A DNA stretch of 64,000 bases from Citrobacter amalonaticus (GTDB lineage: Bacteria; Pseudomonadota; Gammaproteobacteria; Enterobacterales; Enterobacteriaceae), in the NCBI RefSeq assembly GCF_018323885.1, contig NZ_AP024585.1, positions 2,666,001-2,730,000 of the forward strand, in the 5' to 3' direction. The notes beneath the pieces are model-generated. The model made no database searches and had not been told where the DNA came from. It saw nothing but the letters and a program-made list of their open reading frames with translations. Below are positions 17,463 to 28,952 of this stretch, piece by piece. Position 1 is the first letter of the stretch. The number at the start of each line of letters is the position of its first letter. A program made the position numbers and the translations under genes.

Positions 17463-18836
17463 ATGAATAAATCCCAGACCGACGGCCTGCCGCTTCCACA
17501 GCGATATGGTGCTATTTTAACCATCGTTATTGGTATTTCGATGGCCGTACTGGACGGTGCCATTGCCAACGTGGCGCTCCCCACGATAGCCACTGACTTA
17601 CACGCCTCCGCCGCCAGCTCAATATGGGTCGTCAACGCCTATCAGATCGCCATTGTCGTCTCGTTACTGTCGCTGTCGTTTCTCGGCGATATGTTTGGCT
17701 ATCGACGCATCTATAAATGCGGACTAGTGGTTTTTCTGCTGGCCTCACTGTTTTGCGCTCTCGCGGACTCGCTACAAATGTTGACGATGGCGCGCGTCGT
17801 TCAGGGTTTCGGCGGCGCGGCGCTGATGAGCGTCAACACGGCGTTGATTCGTCTGATTTATCCTCAGCGCCATCTGGGTCGCGGGATGGGTATCAACTCC
17901 TTTATCGTTGCCGTCTCTGCGGCCGCAGGCCCAACCATCGCGGCCGCTATCCTCTCAATTGCCTCGTGGAAATGGCTGTTTCTGATCAATGTGCCGTTAG
18001 GGATTATTGCGTTGATTCTGGCAATGCGCTTTCTGCCGCCTAATGGCTCACGCAGCAATAAACCGCGTTTTGACATCCCCAGCGCCGTGATGAATGCGCT
18101 GACGTTTGGTCTGTTGATCACCGCACTGAGTGGTTTTGCACAGGGACAACCCATGACGCTGATCGGGGCCGAAGTGGCGGCAATAATGGTGGTGGGCTAT
18201 TTCTTTATCCGTCGTCAGCTTTCATTACCGGTACCATTATTGCCGGTCGACCTGCTGCGTATTCCTCTTTTTTCACTGTCGATAGGCACCTCAATCTGCT
18301 CTTTCTGCGCGCAGATGCTGGCGATGGTCTCCCTGCCCTTCTATCTGCAAACGGTACTGGGGCGGAGTGAAGTAGAAACCGGTTTGTTGCTCACCCCCTG
18401 GCCGCTGGCAACGATGGTCATGGCGCCGCTGGCCGGGTATCTGATTGAACGCGTCCATGCCGGTTTACTGGGCGCGCTGGGCCTGCTGGTGATGGCAAGT
18501 GGACTGTTTGCCCTGGTATTACTTCCTGCCGTGCCGTCCGATCTGAATATCATCTGGCCGATGATTCTCTGCGGTGCCGGGTTTGGTTTATTTCAATCCC
18601 CCAATAACCACACGATCATCACCTCTGCGCCACGTGAACGCAGCGGCGGCGCCAGCGGCATGCTGGGCACCGCCCGTCTGTTAGGACAAAGCTCAGGTGC
18701 GGCGTTGGTTGCGCTGTTGTTGAACCAGTTCGGAGATAACGGCACGCATGTTTCTTTGCTGATGGCAGGGATTCTGGCGACCGTGGCAGCGGTGGTGAGC
18801 GGTCTACGCATCACACAGCCCCGGGCACAGGCGTAA
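17463..18836 (+). CDS. yebQ: MFS transporter YebQ (DHA2-like)
   Basis: A 457-residue major facilitator with about 14 hydrophobic segments. The motif-A loop is LGDMFGYRRIYKCG, and a motif-C-like stretch with VDLLRIP and AAGPTIAAAILS follows, typical of DHA2 drug:H+ antiporters. The substrate is unknown. Proximity to kdgR suggests a link to sugar-acid metabolism, but the family more often exports drugs. Confidence 0.9.
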   Translation: MNKSQTDGLPLPQRYGAILTIVIGISMAVLDGAIANVALPTIATDLHASAASSIWVVNAYQIAIVVSLLSLSFLGDMFGYRRIYKCGLVVFLLASLFCALADSLQMLTMARVVQGFGGAALMSVNTALIRLIYPQRHLGRGMGINSFIVAVSAAAGPTIAAAILSIASWKWLFLINVPLGIIALILAMRFLPPNGSRSNKPRFDIPSAVMNALTFGLLITALSGFAQGQPMTLIGAEVAAIMVVGYFFIRRQLSLPVPLLPVDLLRIPLFSLSIGTSICSFCAQMLAMVSLPFYLQTVLGRSEVETGLLLTPWPLATMVMAPLAGYLIERVHAGLLGALGLLVMASGLFALVLLPAVPSDLNIIWPMILCGAGFGLFQSPNNHTIITSAPRERSGGASGMLGTARLLGQSSGAALVALLLNQFGDNGTHVSLLMAGILATVAAVVSGLRITQPRAQA

Positions 18837-18839
18837 AAA

Positions 18840-18863
18840 AAAGCGCGTCCATGGACGCGCTTT
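18840..18863. terminator. Bidirectional terminator yebQ / htpX
   Basis: A perfect 24-bp palindrome, AAAGCGCGTCC plus its complement around CATG, flanked by A-tract on the left and T-rich sequence on the right. It lies between two converging genes and fits a terminator for both. Confidence 0.88.
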
Positions 18864-18881
18864 CTCTTCTTACCGACAGGC

Positions 18882-19763
18882 TTACTTCAGGTATTCCCCA
18901 CTGCGCAGCGCTTCGATACGTTTATCCAGCGGCGGGTGAGTCATAAACAGTTCGCTCAGCGATTTACCTTTACCATTGATACAGAAGGCCATCATGCTGG
19001 ATGCTTCCTGCGGTTCGTAGCTGGTTTTCAGACGCTGAAGCGCAGCAATCATCTTTTCACGGCCGACCAGTTTGGCGGACCCCGCATCAGCGTGGAATTC
19101 ACGGTGACGAGAGAACCACATGGTAATGATGCTCGCCAGAATACCGAACACCAGTTCCAGTACCATTGCGACCGCAAAGTAGATCATCGGGTTGCCATTG
19201 CTGCCTTCGCCTTCATCACGGTTACCACCGAGAAAACCAGCGGCGATCTGCGCCAGAATGCGCGAGATGAAGATAACAAAGGTGTTCACAACCCCCTGGA
19301 TCAGCGTCATGGTAACCATGTCACCGTTCGCGATATGGCTAATTTCGTGAGCAATAACGGCTTCAGCTTCATCCGGGCTCATGTTTTGCAGCAGACCGGT
19401 ACTGACCGCAACCAGAGAGGCATCACGGCGCGCCCCGGTGGCAAACGCGTTAATGTCCGGCGCATGGTAGATAGCGACCTGCGGCATGGCGATACCGGCC
19501 TGACGCGCCTGCGTGGCGACCGTATTCATCAACCAACGCTCTCTTTCGTTACGCGGTTGCTCGATCACTTCCCCACCGACGGAGCGTAAGGCCATCCACT
19601 TTGACATCAGCAGTGAAACGAAGGAACCACCGAAACCGAACAGCAGCGCCATAATCATCAGGCCCTGAACGCTGCTCGACTGAATCCCTGTCAGGCTCAG
19701 CACCAGCCCGAAAACGACCATGACGGCCAGGTTCGTCAACAGGAAAAGCGCGATTCGCATCAT
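18882..19763 (-). CDS. htpX: Membrane zinc metalloprotease HtpX
   Basis: A 293-residue M48 protease of the inner membrane that cleaves misfolded membrane proteins alongside FtsH. Two N-terminal helices precede the zinc site HEISH (His139-Glu140-His143), with the third ligand glutamate in the RHREFHAD region near 222. Two more helices separate these elements. E. coli htpX is induced through CpxR. A clear CpxR box was not identified in the 190-base upstream gap. Confidence 0.96.
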   Translation of the reverse strand: MMRIALFLLTNLAVMVVFGLVLSLTGIQSSSVQGLMIMALLFGFGGSFVSLLMSKWMALRSVGGEVIEQPRNERERWLMNTVATQARQAGIAMPQVAIYHAPDINAFATGARRDASLVAVSTGLLQNMSPDEAEAVIAHEISHIANGDMVTMTLIQGVVNTFVIFISRILAQIAAGFLGGNRDEGEGSNGNPMIYFAVAMVLELVFGILASIITMWFSRHREFHADAGSAKLVGREKMIAALQRLKTSYEPQEASSMMAFCINGKGKSLSELFMTHPPLDKRIEALRSGEYLK

Positions 19764-19919
19764 AATTTTCTTTTAACCTCAACTTAACAAAACGCACTAT
19801 GCGATTACCCACATCGTATGGGTCGTACGGCTATTTTCAAGCATCAATGCCCGGTAAGTCACCAGAAAGACACAACTTTACATTTTTCTGCATCAGGCTG
19901 ACGACTTCATGCGCTTGTT

Positions 19920-19949
19920 AAAAAAACAGGCACAATTTCTTGTGCCTGT
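19920..19949 (-). terminator. prc terminator
   Basis: ACAGGCACAA and TTGTGCCTGT form a 10-bp stem around four bases just after prc. On the minus strand it is followed by TTTTTTT. Confidence 0.92.
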
Positions 19950-19955
19950 ATGAGG

Positions 19956-22004
19956 TTATTTCGTTGCGGTCGGTTGTACCGCGGGCTTCGCTTTCTCGAG
20001 CGTCGCCAGATCCAGCGCAATCTTCACTGTTTCATCAAGATACGGATCCGGTTCCTGGTAATCTTTTGGCAGGTCGTCCAGTTTCTTCAGAACCGGTTTT
20101 CCTTCTCGTTTAAACCGGTCATTGATTCGCGCCAGGCGCAGCGCATCATCTTCGTTATTCTCTTTTTCACGCTGTGCGTAATTCAGAGATACGATGTTGC
20201 GTTTATCCTTCATCGCATTGAAACGGGCGATATCCTTCATGATGTACTGGAACTCAGGATCCTGCGCGATACGCGCGTTATGATCTTTGAGTAATTCAGG
20301 GCCGAACGGCGTCAGATCGTCTGATTTCACATACGTTGCGGCATCGATGCTATCCCACGGCAACGCATTATCTTCAAATTTCTCACCGGTTTCGGTCTCT
20401 TCATTCCCCGTCGGCATGATGATATCCGGCGTGACGCCTTTACGCTGAGTACTGCCGCCATTCACACGATAGAACTTCTGGATCGTGTACTGAACGGAGC
20501 CCAGTGCGGGCCATTCTGGACGCAGCATCTGATCGTAAATACGATTCAGCGAACGATACTGCTGCACGGTACCTTTACCGAAAGTCGGCTCACCAACAAT
20601 CAGCGCACGACCGTAATCCTGCATGGCCGCGGCGAAAATTTCCGATGCCGACGCGCTGAAGCGATCGACCAGAACCACCAGCGGGCCTTTGTAATACACA
20701 ACGCCATCGGTATCGCTGTCCTCACGGACTTTACCGTTGTTGTCACGAACCTGAACCACCGGACCGGAAGGAATAAACAGACCGGACAGCGAAACAGCCT
20801 CCGTCAGCGCCCCGCCGCCGTTGGTCCGCAGATCGATGACGATGCTGCTGACGTTCTGTTTTTCCAGTTTCTGCAACTGAACTTTGACATCGTCAGTCAG
20901 GCCAACGTAGAAGCCCGGGATATCCAGTACGCCGACTTTCTCTTTACCTACCGTCTTCACAGACATTTTAACGGCACGGTCTTCCAGACGGATACGCTCA
21001 CGCGTCAGTGTGACAATACGGGTTTTTGTGCCTTTGCCGGCAGGCAGAACTTCAAGACGAACCTTGCTGCCTTTTGGCCCTTTGATAAGCGCAACCACAT
21101 CATCCAGGCGCCAGCCGATCACATCGACCATGCTCTTACCGGTCTGACCCACACCGACAATGCGATCGCCGACGCTAATCGCCTTGCTCTTCGCCGCCGG
21201 ACCGCCAGCCACCATGGAGTTAATGACCGTATAGTCATCGTCCATTTGCAGCACGGCACCAATCCCTTCAAGGGACAGGCTCATCTCGGTATTAAACTGC
21301 TCGGTATTGCGTGGCGAGAGATAGTTGGTATGCGGATCGATTTCCCGCGCAAACGCGGTCATCGCCAGTGAGAAGACATCTTCACTGTTAGTTTGCGTCA
21401 GACGACGGATCGCGGATTTATAACGACGCGTCAGCGTCTCACGAATTTCTTTATCGTCTTTGCCGGTCAGTTTCAGACTTAACTCATCGAACTTCACCTT
21501 GCCGTCCCACAGCGCATTCAGCTCAGCCTCATCTTTTGGCCAGGGTGCTTTGCTGCGATCGAGATTGAAGGTGTCAGTCCCGGTGAAGTCCATCGGACGT
21601 TCCAGCACTTTCAGTGCGTACTGAAAACGCTCGAAGCGGCGTTTTTGCGCCAGATTATAGAGATCGTAAAAAACGTCGAGCTTACCCGAACGCAATTCGT
21701 CACCCAGTTGCCCTTTCTTCTTCGCAAACTGTTCAACATCCCCCGCCAACAGCACGTTGTGGCTGTAGTCGAGTAAATTCAGATAGCGGTCGAAAATTTT
21801 GGCGGAAAAGGCCGAATCGAGATCGAACTGACGGTAGTGAGAACGCGTAAAACGCGACGTGACGCGTTCACTCACCGTCGCGTGCTGGGTTTCTTCCTTA
21901 AGTACAGGAATCTGATCGGCACGCGTAATGTCGTCCACTGCGAAGGTCTGGCCTGCTATTGCAAGCAGGCCAGCTAACGCGGTAAGCCTAAAAAATGTGT
22001 TCAT
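19956..22004 (-). CDS. prc: Tail-specific periplasmic protease Prc (Tsp)
   Basis: Prc degrades SsrA-tagged and other proteins with nonpolar C-termini in the periplasm, and with NlpI trims the hydrolase MepS. Start ATG 22004 gives signal peptide MNTFFRLTALAGLLAIAGQTFA and 682 residues as in E. coli. The open frame to 22052 is not supported. A PDZ domain (about 240-330) is followed by the catalytic serine in DRFSASASE (about 452) and lysine in GEPTFGKGTVQQY (about 477). proQ ends 19 bases upstream, so proQ-prc is an operon. Confidence 0.97.
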   Translation of the reverse strand: MNTFFRLTALAGLLAIAGQTFAVDDITRADQIPVLKEETQHATVSERVTSRFTRSHYRQFDLDSAFSAKIFDRYLNLLDYSHNVLLAGDVEQFAKKKGQLGDELRSGKLDVFYDLYNLAQKRRFERFQYALKVLERPMDFTGTDTFNLDRSKAPWPKDEAELNALWDGKVKFDELSLKLTGKDDKEIRETLTRRYKSAIRRLTQTNSEDVFSLAMTAFAREIDPHTNYLSPRNTEQFNTEMSLSLEGIGAVLQMDDDYTVINSMVAGGPAAKSKAISVGDRIVGVGQTGKSMVDVIGWRLDDVVALIKGPKGSKVRLEVLPAGKGTKTRIVTLTRERIRLEDRAVKMSVKTVGKEKVGVLDIPGFYVGLTDDVKVQLQKLEKQNVSSIVIDLRTNGGGALTEAVSLSGLFIPSGPVVQVRDNNGKVREDSDTDGVVYYKGPLVVLVDRFSASASEIFAAAMQDYGRALIVGEPTFGKGTVQQYRSLNRIYDQMLRPEWPALGSVQYTIQKFYRVNGGSTQRKGVTPDIIMPTGNEETETGEKFEDNALPWDSIDAATYVKSDDLTPFGPELLKDHNARIAQDPEFQYIMKDIARFNAMKDKRNIVSLNYAQREKENNEDDALRLARINDRFKREGKPVLKKLDDLPKDYQEPDPYLDETVKIALDLATLEKAKPAVQPTATK

Positions 22005-22023
22005 GCCAGGCCTGGCCTCCGTT

Positions 22024-22710
22024 TCAGAACACCAGGTGTTCTGCGCGTACAATCAAAGACATACCCGAATTCAGCTGTACACGGACGCCATCTTTGGTGA
22101 TTTCTAATACGGTGGCATCCATCGCATCGTTGCCCGCTTTCACCTTCAGAGACTGTCCAACGCTCAGCGCTGAAATATCCGAAACCGGAGTCAATTTCTC
22201 TTCACGAGGTGCGCGAGGCGCTTTCGCGGCAGGTTTTTCAGCACGCGGTTTACGCTCAGTCGCTTCTTTGCGGCGTGGTGCAGGACGCGGCTTACGTTCA
22301 CGACGCGGGGCGTCTTCAGTTTCCCCTGCAGCAGCGGCAGCTTCACGTTTTTTCGCTTGCTGTTCTGCACGCTGCGCCTGAACGCGAGCTTTCGCTTCTT
22401 CAAGCTGCTTACGCGCATGTTCAACGTGCTGCTCATCCAGCTCACCGCACGGGTTGCCGTCGAGATCGACACGCGTTGCGCCCGGCTTAACGCCGTACAG
22501 ATAACGCCAGCTTGAAGTGTAAAGACGTAAAGCGGAACGAAGTTGCGTTTTGCTGAGGTTCATTTCGCCCTCAATACGCTCTACCAGATCCTGAAAAATG
22601 CCAATTTTCGGTGGGCGCGCTTCGCCTTCCGCACTAAAACACTGCGGAAAACGCTCGGCCAAAAACGCGATGACTTCTTTACTGCTATTCAACTTAGGTT
22701 GATTTTCCAT
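22024..22710 (-). CDS. proQ: RNA chaperone ProQ
   Basis: ProQ binds structured sRNAs and mRNA 3' ends. The 228-residue protein has an N-terminal FinO-like domain (about 1-120), a Lys/Arg/Ala-rich linker (about 120-178) and a C-terminal Tudor-like domain ([18 protein letters not shown]). It is four residues shorter than E. coli ProQ, all in the linker, as is common. It is translated just upstream of prc, and ProQ is known to affect ProP levels. Confidence 0.97.
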   Translation of the reverse strand: MENQPKLNSSKEVIAFLAERFPQCFSAEGEARPPKIGIFQDLVERIEGEMNLSKTQLRSALRLYTSSWRYLYGVKPGATRVDLDGNPCGELDEQHVEHARKQLEEAKARVQAQRAEQQAKKREAAAAAGETEDAPRRERKPRPAPRRKEATERKPRAEKPAAKAPRAPREEKLTPVSDISALSVGQSLKVKAGNDAMDATVLEITKDGVRVQLNSGMSLIVRAEHLVF

Positions 22711-22760
22711 GAAATTTCCTGATTACAACGGACGTAGCCAACAAGCAGCAGGCATGAACA

Positions 22761-22780
22761 GGCGTCATTATAATGACGCC
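22761..22780. repeat. Perfect 20-bp palindrome between msrC and proQ
   Basis: GGCGTCATTA and its exact complement TAATGACGCC abut with no loop. The centre reads TATAAT on both strands. It could be the -10 region and operator of proQ or an msrC 3' hairpin, but no T-tract follows. Confidence 0.6.
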
Positions 22781-22807
22781 ATCAGTAATTGCTACGTTAT
22801 CCGTTGA

Positions 22808-23305
22808 TTATCCTGCGACGCTCGCAAAGAATTTTTTGTAATCCGTCATTGCAAGCACGGTTTCAAGCTGCGCAACGAGCCGGCGAAGCCCCTCTTCATC
22901 CTCAGCGGTGAAGCGCCCAAACGCCGTACTGTCGATGTCCAGCACGCCAATAATATGACCATTGACGGTTAATGGCAGGACAATTTCCGCATTACTGGCC
23001 GCATCGCAGGCGATGTGACCATCAAAGGCGTGAACGTCGTCAACCCGCTGCACCTGGTTGTGGGCAACGGCTGCGCCGCACACACCGCGACCCACCGGGA
23101 TTCGTACACAGGCAATTTTGCCCTGAAACGGACCTAATACCAGCGTATCGCCCTCAAGCAGGTAAAACCCCGCCCAGTTCACTTGCGAAAGACGTTCGTA
23201 TAACAGTGCGCTGGTGTTCGCCAGCGTGGCCAGAAAACTGGTCTCTCCTGCCATTAATGCCTGGAAATCGCGGTTCAGTTCCGCGTATAGCTCTGTCTTG
23301 TTCAT
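22808..23305 (-). CDS. msrC: Free methionine-(R)-sulfoxide reductase
   Basis: A 165-residue GAF-domain enzyme that reduces free methionine-R-sulfoxide. The cysteines in IACVRIP, GRGVCGAA and HIACDAAS correspond to the catalytic and resolving set of fRMsr. The WAGFYLL and LDIDS segments are typical of the GAF fold. It is divergent from letA with 130 bases between. Confidence 0.96.
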   Translation of the reverse strand: MNKTELYAELNRDFQALMAGETSFLATLANTSALLYERLSQVNWAGFYLLEGDTLVLGPFQGKIACVRIPVGRGVCGAAVAHNQVQRVDDVHAFDGHIACDAASNAEIVLPLTVNGHIIGVLDIDSTAFGRFTAEDEEGLRRLVAQLETVLAMTDYKKFFASVAG

Positions 23306-23435
23306 TATATAATCACTTAGTTGTCTTACTCTGATACTGCCAGCCTATTAAAATAAGCATTAAATGCGTTAATGCTCAAGATCATTCCCGTCATGAGTTA
23401 AGATTACATAAATCTAACACTTTGATTCGCGATAC

Positions 23436-24719
23436 ATGGCTCTCAAGACACCCCAGATCACGCCGACAAAAAAAATAGCGATCCGATCCATCAGCGAAGC
23501 ACTGCCTCGTGCGCACTATCAGCGTTGCCCTCAGTGCGATTTGCTGTTTAGTCTGCCGAAGATGCGTTCTCACCAGAGCGCATACTGTCCCCGCTGCCAG
23601 GCGAAAATTCGTGATGGCCGCGACTGGTCGCTGACGCGGCTGGGCGCTATGGCGGTCACCATGCTGTTGCTGATGCCCTTCGCCTGGGGCGAGCCGCTGC
23701 TGCACATCTATCTGCTGGGCATCCGTATTGATGCCAATGTGATGCAGGGGATCTGGCAGATGACAAAACAAGGCGATCCCATTACCGCGGCGATGGTGCT
23801 GTTTTGTGTCGCGGGCGCGCCGCTGATCCTCGTCACCGCAATTGCGTATCTGTGTTTCGGCAATATTCTCGGTATGAATTTGCGCCCGGTGCTGCTAATG
23901 CTGGAAAGGCTTAAAGAGTGGGTGATGCTGGACATCTATCTGGTGGGCATTGGTGTGGCATCGATCAAAGTTCAGGATTACGCTTTTTTGCAGCCGGGCG
24001 TAGGACTTTACGCCTTTATTGCGCTGGTGGTCCTGAGCATCCTGACGCTGTCGCACCTGAACATCGAACAGCTGTGGGAACGTTTTTATCCGCAGAGACC
24101 GGCAAAGCGTCCGGATGAGCAGTTGCGCGTTTGTCTCGGCTGCCATTTTACCGGCTATCCGGACCCGCGTGGCCGCTGCCCGCGCTGCCATATTCCTTTA
24201 CGCGAGCGCCGAAACCAGAGCATCCAAAAATGCTGGGCGGCATTGTTGGCATCGATTGTTTTGCTGCTGCCTGCTAACCTTCTGCCTATCTCGGTTATCT
24301 ACGTGAACGGCGGACGACAGGAAGATACGATCATGTCCGGTATCCTGTCGCTGGCGAACAGCAATGTCGCCGTGGCCGCCGTGGTCTTTATCGCCAGTAT
24401 TCTGGTGCCATTCACTAAAGTGATCGTCATGTTTACGCTGCTACTCAGCATTCAGTTCAAATGCGAACAGGGTTTACGCACGCGAATGCAACTCTTGCGT
24501 CTGGTCACGTGGATCGGTCGCTGGTCGATGCTGGATCTTTTTGTTATCGCTTTAACCATGTCGCTGATTAACCGCGACCAGATTCTTGCTTTTACTATGG
24601 GACCGGCTGCGTTTTATTTCGGCTCAGCGGTCATTTTGACTATTCTTGCAGTGGAATGGCTGGACAGCCGCTTACTTTGGGATGCACATGAGTCAGGAAA
24701 CGCCCGCTTCGCAGACTGA
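23436..24719 (+). CDS. letA: Lipid transport membrane protein LetA (YebS)
   Basis: An inner-membrane partner of LetB in envelope lipid transport, formerly YebS. The 427-residue protein has two PqiA-type modules, each a zinc ribbon then four membrane helices. The ribbons are CPQC...CPRC (about residues 29-53) and CLGCHF...CPRCHI (about 233-252). Transport by LetAB parallels PqiAB. letB starts inside its last 32 bases, which implies translational coupling. Confidence 0.95.
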   Translation: MALKTPQITPTKKIAIRSISEALPRAHYQRCPQCDLLFSLPKMRSHQSAYCPRCQAKIRDGRDWSLTRLGAMAVTMLLLMPFAWGEPLLHIYLLGIRIDANVMQGIWQMTKQGDPITAAMVLFCVAGAPLILVTAIAYLCFGNILGMNLRPVLLMLERLKEWVMLDIYLVGIGVASIKVQDYAFLQPGVGLYAFIALVVLSILTLSHLNIEQLWERFYPQRPAKRPDEQLRVCLGCHFTGYPDPRGRCPRCHIPLRERRNQSIQKCWAALLASIVLLLPANLLPISVIYVNGGRQEDTIMSGILSLANSNVAVAAVVFIASILVPFTKVIVMFTLLLSIQFKCEQGLRTRMQLLRLVTWIGRWSMLDLFVIALTMSLINRDQILAFTMGPAAFYFGSAVILTILAVEWLDSRLLWDAHESGNARFAD

Positions 24720-27321
24720 AGCGCAGATTAAAACGAAACGCCGTATCTCACCATTCTGGCTACTCCCGCTGATCGCATTAATGATTGCGGGATGGCTGAT
24801 ATGGAACAGCTATGAAGATCGCGGTAACACTGTGACCATCGACTTCATGTCTGCGGATGGCATTGTCCCGGGCCGTACGCCTGTTCGCTATCAGGGCGTT
24901 GAGGTGGGTACGGTTCAGGACATCAGCCTCAGCAAGGATTTACGCAAAATTGAGGTGCGGGTCAGCATCAAGTCCGACATGAAAGACGCGCTACGCGAAG
25001 AGACGCAGTTCTGGCTGGTGACGCCTAAAGCGTCGCTCGCGGGCGTCTCTGGCCTCGATGCGCTGGTCGGAGGCAATTATATCGGCATGATGCCCGGTAA
25101 AGGTAAAGAGCAAGATCATTTCGTCGCCCTCGACACCCAGCCGAAATATCGGCTGGATAACGGCGATCTGATGATTCATCTCAACGCACCAGACCTCGGA
25201 TCGTTGAACAGCGGCTCGCTGGTTTATTTCCGCAAAATCCCGGTCGGTAAAGTCTACGACTACAGCATTAACCCGAACAAACAGGGCGTCACCATCGACG
25301 TGCTGGTTGAACGCCGCTTTACCAATCTGGTGAAAAAAGGCAGTCGCTTCTGGAACGTTTCCGGCGTGGATGCTGACGTCAGCCTGAGTGGTGCGAAGGT
25401 TAAACTGGAAAGTCTGGCGGCCCTGGTGAATGGTGCAATCGCCTTTGACTCACCCGATGATTCAAAAACGGCAGAGCAAGATGATACCTTCGGCCTGTAT
25501 AAAGATCTGGCCCACAGTCAGCGCGGCGTCATTATTAAACTTGAACTGCCGAGCGGCGAAGGACTGAAGGCTGATTCTACTCCCCTGATGTATCAGGGGC
25601 TCGAAGTCGGCCAGCTCACAAAACTGGATTTACAATCCGGTGGCAAAGTCACCGGTGAAATGACCGTTGACCCCAGCGTCGTAGCGCTGTTACGTGACGG
25701 CACGCGCATTGAATTGCGCAGTCCCAAACTTTCGCTCAGTGACGCTAATATCAGTTCGTTACTGACGGGTAAAACCTTTGAACTGGTGCCCGGCACCGGT
25801 GAACCGCGCAGCGAGTTCGTGGTCGTCCCCGGTGAAAAAGCACTGCTCCACGAACCGGACGTCCTGACCTTTACCCTGACCGCGCCCGAAAGCTACGGTA
25901 TCGATGCAGGTCAACCGCTGATCCTTCACGGCGTCCAGGTGGGCCAGGTGATCGAACGTAAGCTGACCAGCAAAGGGGTCGAGTTTATTGTGGCGGTCGA
26001 TCCGCAACATCGTGGCCTGGTCCAGGGTGACAGCAAATTCGTGGTCAACAGCCGCGTGGATGTCAAAGTAGGTCTGGATGGCGTGGAGTTCCTCGGTGCC
26101 AGCGCCAGCGAATGGATCAGTGGCGGTATTCGCATATTGCCCGGCAGCAAAGGGGAAATGAAATCAAGCTATCCGCTGTATGCCAACCTGGAAAAAGCGG
26201 TAGAGAATAGCCTTAGCGATCTGCCGACCACTACCCTGAGCCTGCGAGCAGAAACATTGCCGGACGTGCAGGCCGGCTCCGTGGTGCTGTATCGTAAATT
26301 TGAAGTGGGTGAAGTGATTACCGTACGCCCGCGCGCCGACGCCTTTGATATCGATCTGCACATCAAACCGGAGTACCGCAACCTGCTGACCAGCAATAGC
26401 GTCTTCTGGGCCGAAGGTGGCGCAAAAGTGCAGCTCAACGGCAGCGGGTTGACCGTGCAGGCCTCTCCCCTGTCGCGTGCGCTGAAGGGGGCGATCAGCT
26501 TTGATAACCTCAGCGGCGCCAGCGCCAGCCAGCGCAAAGGCGACAAGCGCATTTTGTATGCTTCCGAAACCGCCGCACGTGCGGTTGGCGGGCAGATTAC
26601 CCTTCACGCCTTTGATGCCGGGAAACTGGCGGCAGGAATGCCCATTCGCTACCTCGGTATTGATATCGGACAGATCCAGACGCTTGAGCTGCTCACTTCG
26701 CGCAACGAGGTACAGGCGAAGGCGGTATTGTATCCGGAATATGTGCAGACCTTCGCCCGTGGCGGGACGCGCTTCTCTGTGATTACGCCGCAAATCTCGG
26801 CCGCTGGCGTGGAACATCTCGACACGATCCTGCAACCCTACATCAACGTCGAGCCGGGTCGGGGTAATCCGCGCCGTGACTTTGAACTGCAAGAAGCGAC
26901 CATTACCGACTCACGCTACCTTGACGGGCTGAGTATTGTGCTCGAAGTTCCCGAAGCGGGCTCGCTGGCGATCGGTACGCCGGTACTGTTCCGCGGGATT
27001 GAAGTTGGTACTGTCACCGGCATGACGCTCGGCACCCTGTCTGACCGCGTGATGATCGCCTTGCGCATCAGTCAACGCTACCAGCACCTGGTCCGCAACA
27101 ACTCTGTCTTCTGGCTGGCGTCCGGTTACAGTCTGGACTTCGGCCTGACGGGCGGCGTAGTGAAGACCGGTACCTTTAATCAGTTCATTCGCGGCGGCAT
27201 CGCCTTCGCCACGCCCCCTGGCACTCCGCTGGCACCGAAAGCGCAGGCGGGTAAACACTTCCTGCTGCTGGAAAGTGAACCAAAAGAGTGGCGTGAATGG
27301 GGCACCGCGCTGCCACGTTAA
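24688..27321 (+). CDS. letB: MCE-domain lipid tunnel protein LetB (YebT)
   Basis: LetB forms a long periplasmic hexameric tunnel built of stacked MCE rings for lipid movement between the membranes. ATG 24688 gives [12 protein letters not shown] and 877 residues, the E. coli length. The open frame starts at 24646. One N-terminal membrane helix (about 22-42) is followed by seven MCE repeats, visible as recurring [16 protein letters not shown] units (for example [34 protein letters not shown]). It overlaps letA by 32 bases. Confidence 0.96.
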   Translation: MSQETPASQTEAQIKTKRRISPFWLLPLIALMIAGWLIWNSYEDRGNTVTIDFMSADGIVPGRTPVRYQGVEVGTVQDISLSKDLRKIEVRVSIKSDMKDALREETQFWLVTPKASLAGVSGLDALVGGNYIGMMPGKGKEQDHFVALDTQPKYRLDNGDLMIHLNAPDLGSLNSGSLVYFRKIPVGKVYDYSINPNKQGVTIDVLVERRFTNLVKKGSRFWNVSGVDADVSLSGAKVKLESLAALVNGAIAFDSPDDSKTAEQDDTFGLYKDLAHSQRGVIIKLELPSGEGLKADSTPLMYQGLEVGQLTKLDLQSGGKVTGEMTVDPSVVALLRDGTRIELRSPKLSLSDANISSLLTGKTFELVPGTGEPRSEFVVVPGEKALLHEPDVLTFTLTAPESYGIDAGQPLILHGVQVGQVIERKLTSKGVEFIVAVDPQHRGLVQGDSKFVVNSRVDVKVGLDGVEFLGASASEWISGGIRILPGSKGEMKSSYPLYANLEKAVENSLSDLPTTTLSLRAETLPDVQAGSVVLYRKFEVGEVITVRPRADAFDIDLHIKPEYRNLLTSNSVFWAEGGAKVQLNGSGLTVQASPLSRALKGAISFDNLSGASASQRKGDKRILYASETAARAVGGQITLHAFDAGKLAAGMPIRYLGIDIGQIQTLELLTSRNEVQAKAVLYPEYVQTFARGGTRFSVITPQISAAGVEHLDTILQPYINVEPGRGNPRRDFELQEATITDSRYLDGLSIVLEVPEAGSLAIGTPVLFRGIEVGTVTGMTLGTLSDRVMIALRISQRYQHLVRNNSVFWLASGYSLDFGLTGGVVKTGTFNQFIRGGIAFATPPGTPLAPKAQAGKHFLLLESEPKEWREWGTALPR

Positions 27322-27327
27322 TATCCT

Positions 27328-27355
27328 GCTCCGGCGTGCTCGCGCCGGAGCCTTT
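27328..27355 (+). terminator. Probable letAB terminator
   Basis: GCTCCGGCG (27328-27336) and CGCCGGAGC (27343-27351) pair fully, followed by a short CTTTAT. The weak T-tract suggests partial read-through into rsmF, whose start is about 50 bases on. Confidence 0.6.
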
Positions 27356-27398
27356 ATGCTACACTGCGCGCTTGTTTTTCTGCCGGTGGTACTCCCCC

Positions 27399-28838
27399 GT
27401 GACTCAACACGCTGTTTATTTTCCTGACGCCTTTTTAACGCAAATGCGCGAGGCAATGCCTGCGCACCTCTCTTTTGACGATTTTCTCGCCGCTTGTCAG
27501 CGTCCGTTACGCCGCAGCATCCGCGTGAATACGCTTAAGATTTCAGTGGCCGATTTTCTCACCTTAACCGCCCCGTATGGCTGGTCGTTGACGCCCGTTC
27601 CCTGGTGCGAAGAAGGTTTCTGGATTGAGCGTGAGGATGAAGATGCGCTGCCGCTCGGCAGTACCGCCGAGCATCTGAGTGGTCTGTTTTATATTCAGGA
27701 AGCCAGTTCCATGTTGCCGGTTGCCGCCCTGTTTGCCGACGATAATTCCCCCAAACGCGTGATGGACGTTGCTGCCGCGCCTGGCTCAAAAACCACGCAA
27801 ATCGCCGCGCGCATGGGTAATCAGGGCGCGATCCTCGCGAACGAATACTCAGCCAGTCGGGTGAAAGTGCTGCATGCCAATATCAGTCGCTGTGGGATCA
27901 GTAACGTGGCACTGACCCATTTTGACGGCCGCGTATTTGGTGCAGCGCTGCCGGAAATGTTCGATGCGATTTTGCTTGATGCACCTTGCTCGGGTGAAGG
28001 TGTGGTGCGTAAGGATCCGGATGCGCTAAAAAACTGGTCCGTTGAGAGCAATCTTGAGATTGCCGCAACCCAGCGCGAACTGATCGAAAGTGCGTTTCAC
28101 GCCCTGCGCCCTGGCGGTACGCTGGTCTATTCAACCTGTACGTTGAATCGTGAAGAAAACGAGTCGGTGCTGGCCTGGCTGAAAGAGACCTGGCCGGAGG
28201 CAGTGGAATTTTTACCGTTGGGCGATCTTTTTCCTGAGGCGAATCAGGCGCTGACGGCAGAAGGTTTCTTGCATGTGTTCCCGCAGATTTATGACTGCGA
28301 AGGATTCTTCGTCGCCCGCCTGCGTAAAACGGCCTCCATTCCCGCACTGCCAGCACCGAAGTACAAAGTGGGCAACTTCCCCTTCACCCCCGTCAAAGGT
28401 CGCGAAGCCGCGAATCTGACCCAGGCAGCTAATGCCCTCAGTCTGCACTGGGGCGAAAACCTGCACCTCTGGCAGCGTGATAAAGAGGTCTGGCTTTTCC
28501 CGGCGGAGATAGAACCGCTGATCGGCAAAGTCCGTTTCTCCCGCCTCGGTATTAAGCTGGCTGAAACGCATAATAAAGGTTATCGCTGGCAGCACGAAGC
28601 GGTCATCGCGCTGGCTGATGTCAATCATCGCTGTGCGTTTGAACTGTCTCAGCAGGAAGCCGAAGAGTGGTATCGCGGTCGCGATGTCTACCCGCAGACC
28701 GTCCCCGCCACTGACGATGTGCTGGTGACCTTCCAGCATCAGCCGATTGGCCTTGCCAAACGGATCGGCTCGCGCCTGAAAAACAGTTACCCGCGTGAAC
28801 TGGTTCGTGATGGCAAATTGTTTACCGGTAACGTCTGA
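27399..28838 (+). CDS. rsmF: 16S rRNA m5C1407 methyltransferase
   Basis: RsmF methylates C1407 of 16S rRNA. GTG 27399 gives [13 protein letters not shown] and 479 residues as in E. coli. Longer in-frame starts have no family support. SAM-binding [12 protein letters not shown] (about 125) is followed by the two catalytic cysteines in LDAPCSGEG and YSTCTLN, the m5C methyltransferase signature. The C-terminal PUA-like domain completes the protein. No Shine-Dalgarno is obvious before the GTG. Confidence 0.95.
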   Translation: MTQHAVYFPDAFLTQMREAMPAHLSFDDFLAACQRPLRRSIRVNTLKISVADFLTLTAPYGWSLTPVPWCEEGFWIEREDEDALPLGSTAEHLSGLFYIQEASSMLPVAALFADDNSPKRVMDVAAAPGSKTTQIAARMGNQGAILANEYSASRVKVLHANISRCGISNVALTHFDGRVFGAALPEMFDAILLDAPCSGEGVVRKDPDALKNWSVESNLEIAATQRELIESAFHALRPGGTLVYSTCTLNREENESVLAWLKETWPEAVEFLPLGDLFPEANQALTAEGFLHVFPQIYDCEGFFVARLRKTASIPALPAPKYKVGNFPFTPVKGREAANLTQAANALSLHWGENLHLWQRDKEVWLFPAEIEPLIGKVRFSRLGIKLAETHNKGYRWQHEAVIALADVNHRCAFELSQQEAEEWYRGRDVYPQTVPATDDVLVTFQHQPIGLAKRIGSRLKNSYPRELVRDGKLFTGNV

Positions 28839-28952
28839 AATCAGAAAATTTGCGCATTTTTTGACTGGCGCTTTTGCCTGCGTTGACTACGCTGAAAAAT
28901 GGACGGCCTAACTGGTCGTACCACAATCAGCGAATTAACGGAGAGCACGATG

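Noticed and set aside
26164..26892. Open frame of 242 codons opposite letB
   Set aside because: Antisense to MCE repeats, with no start signal or recognisable domain.
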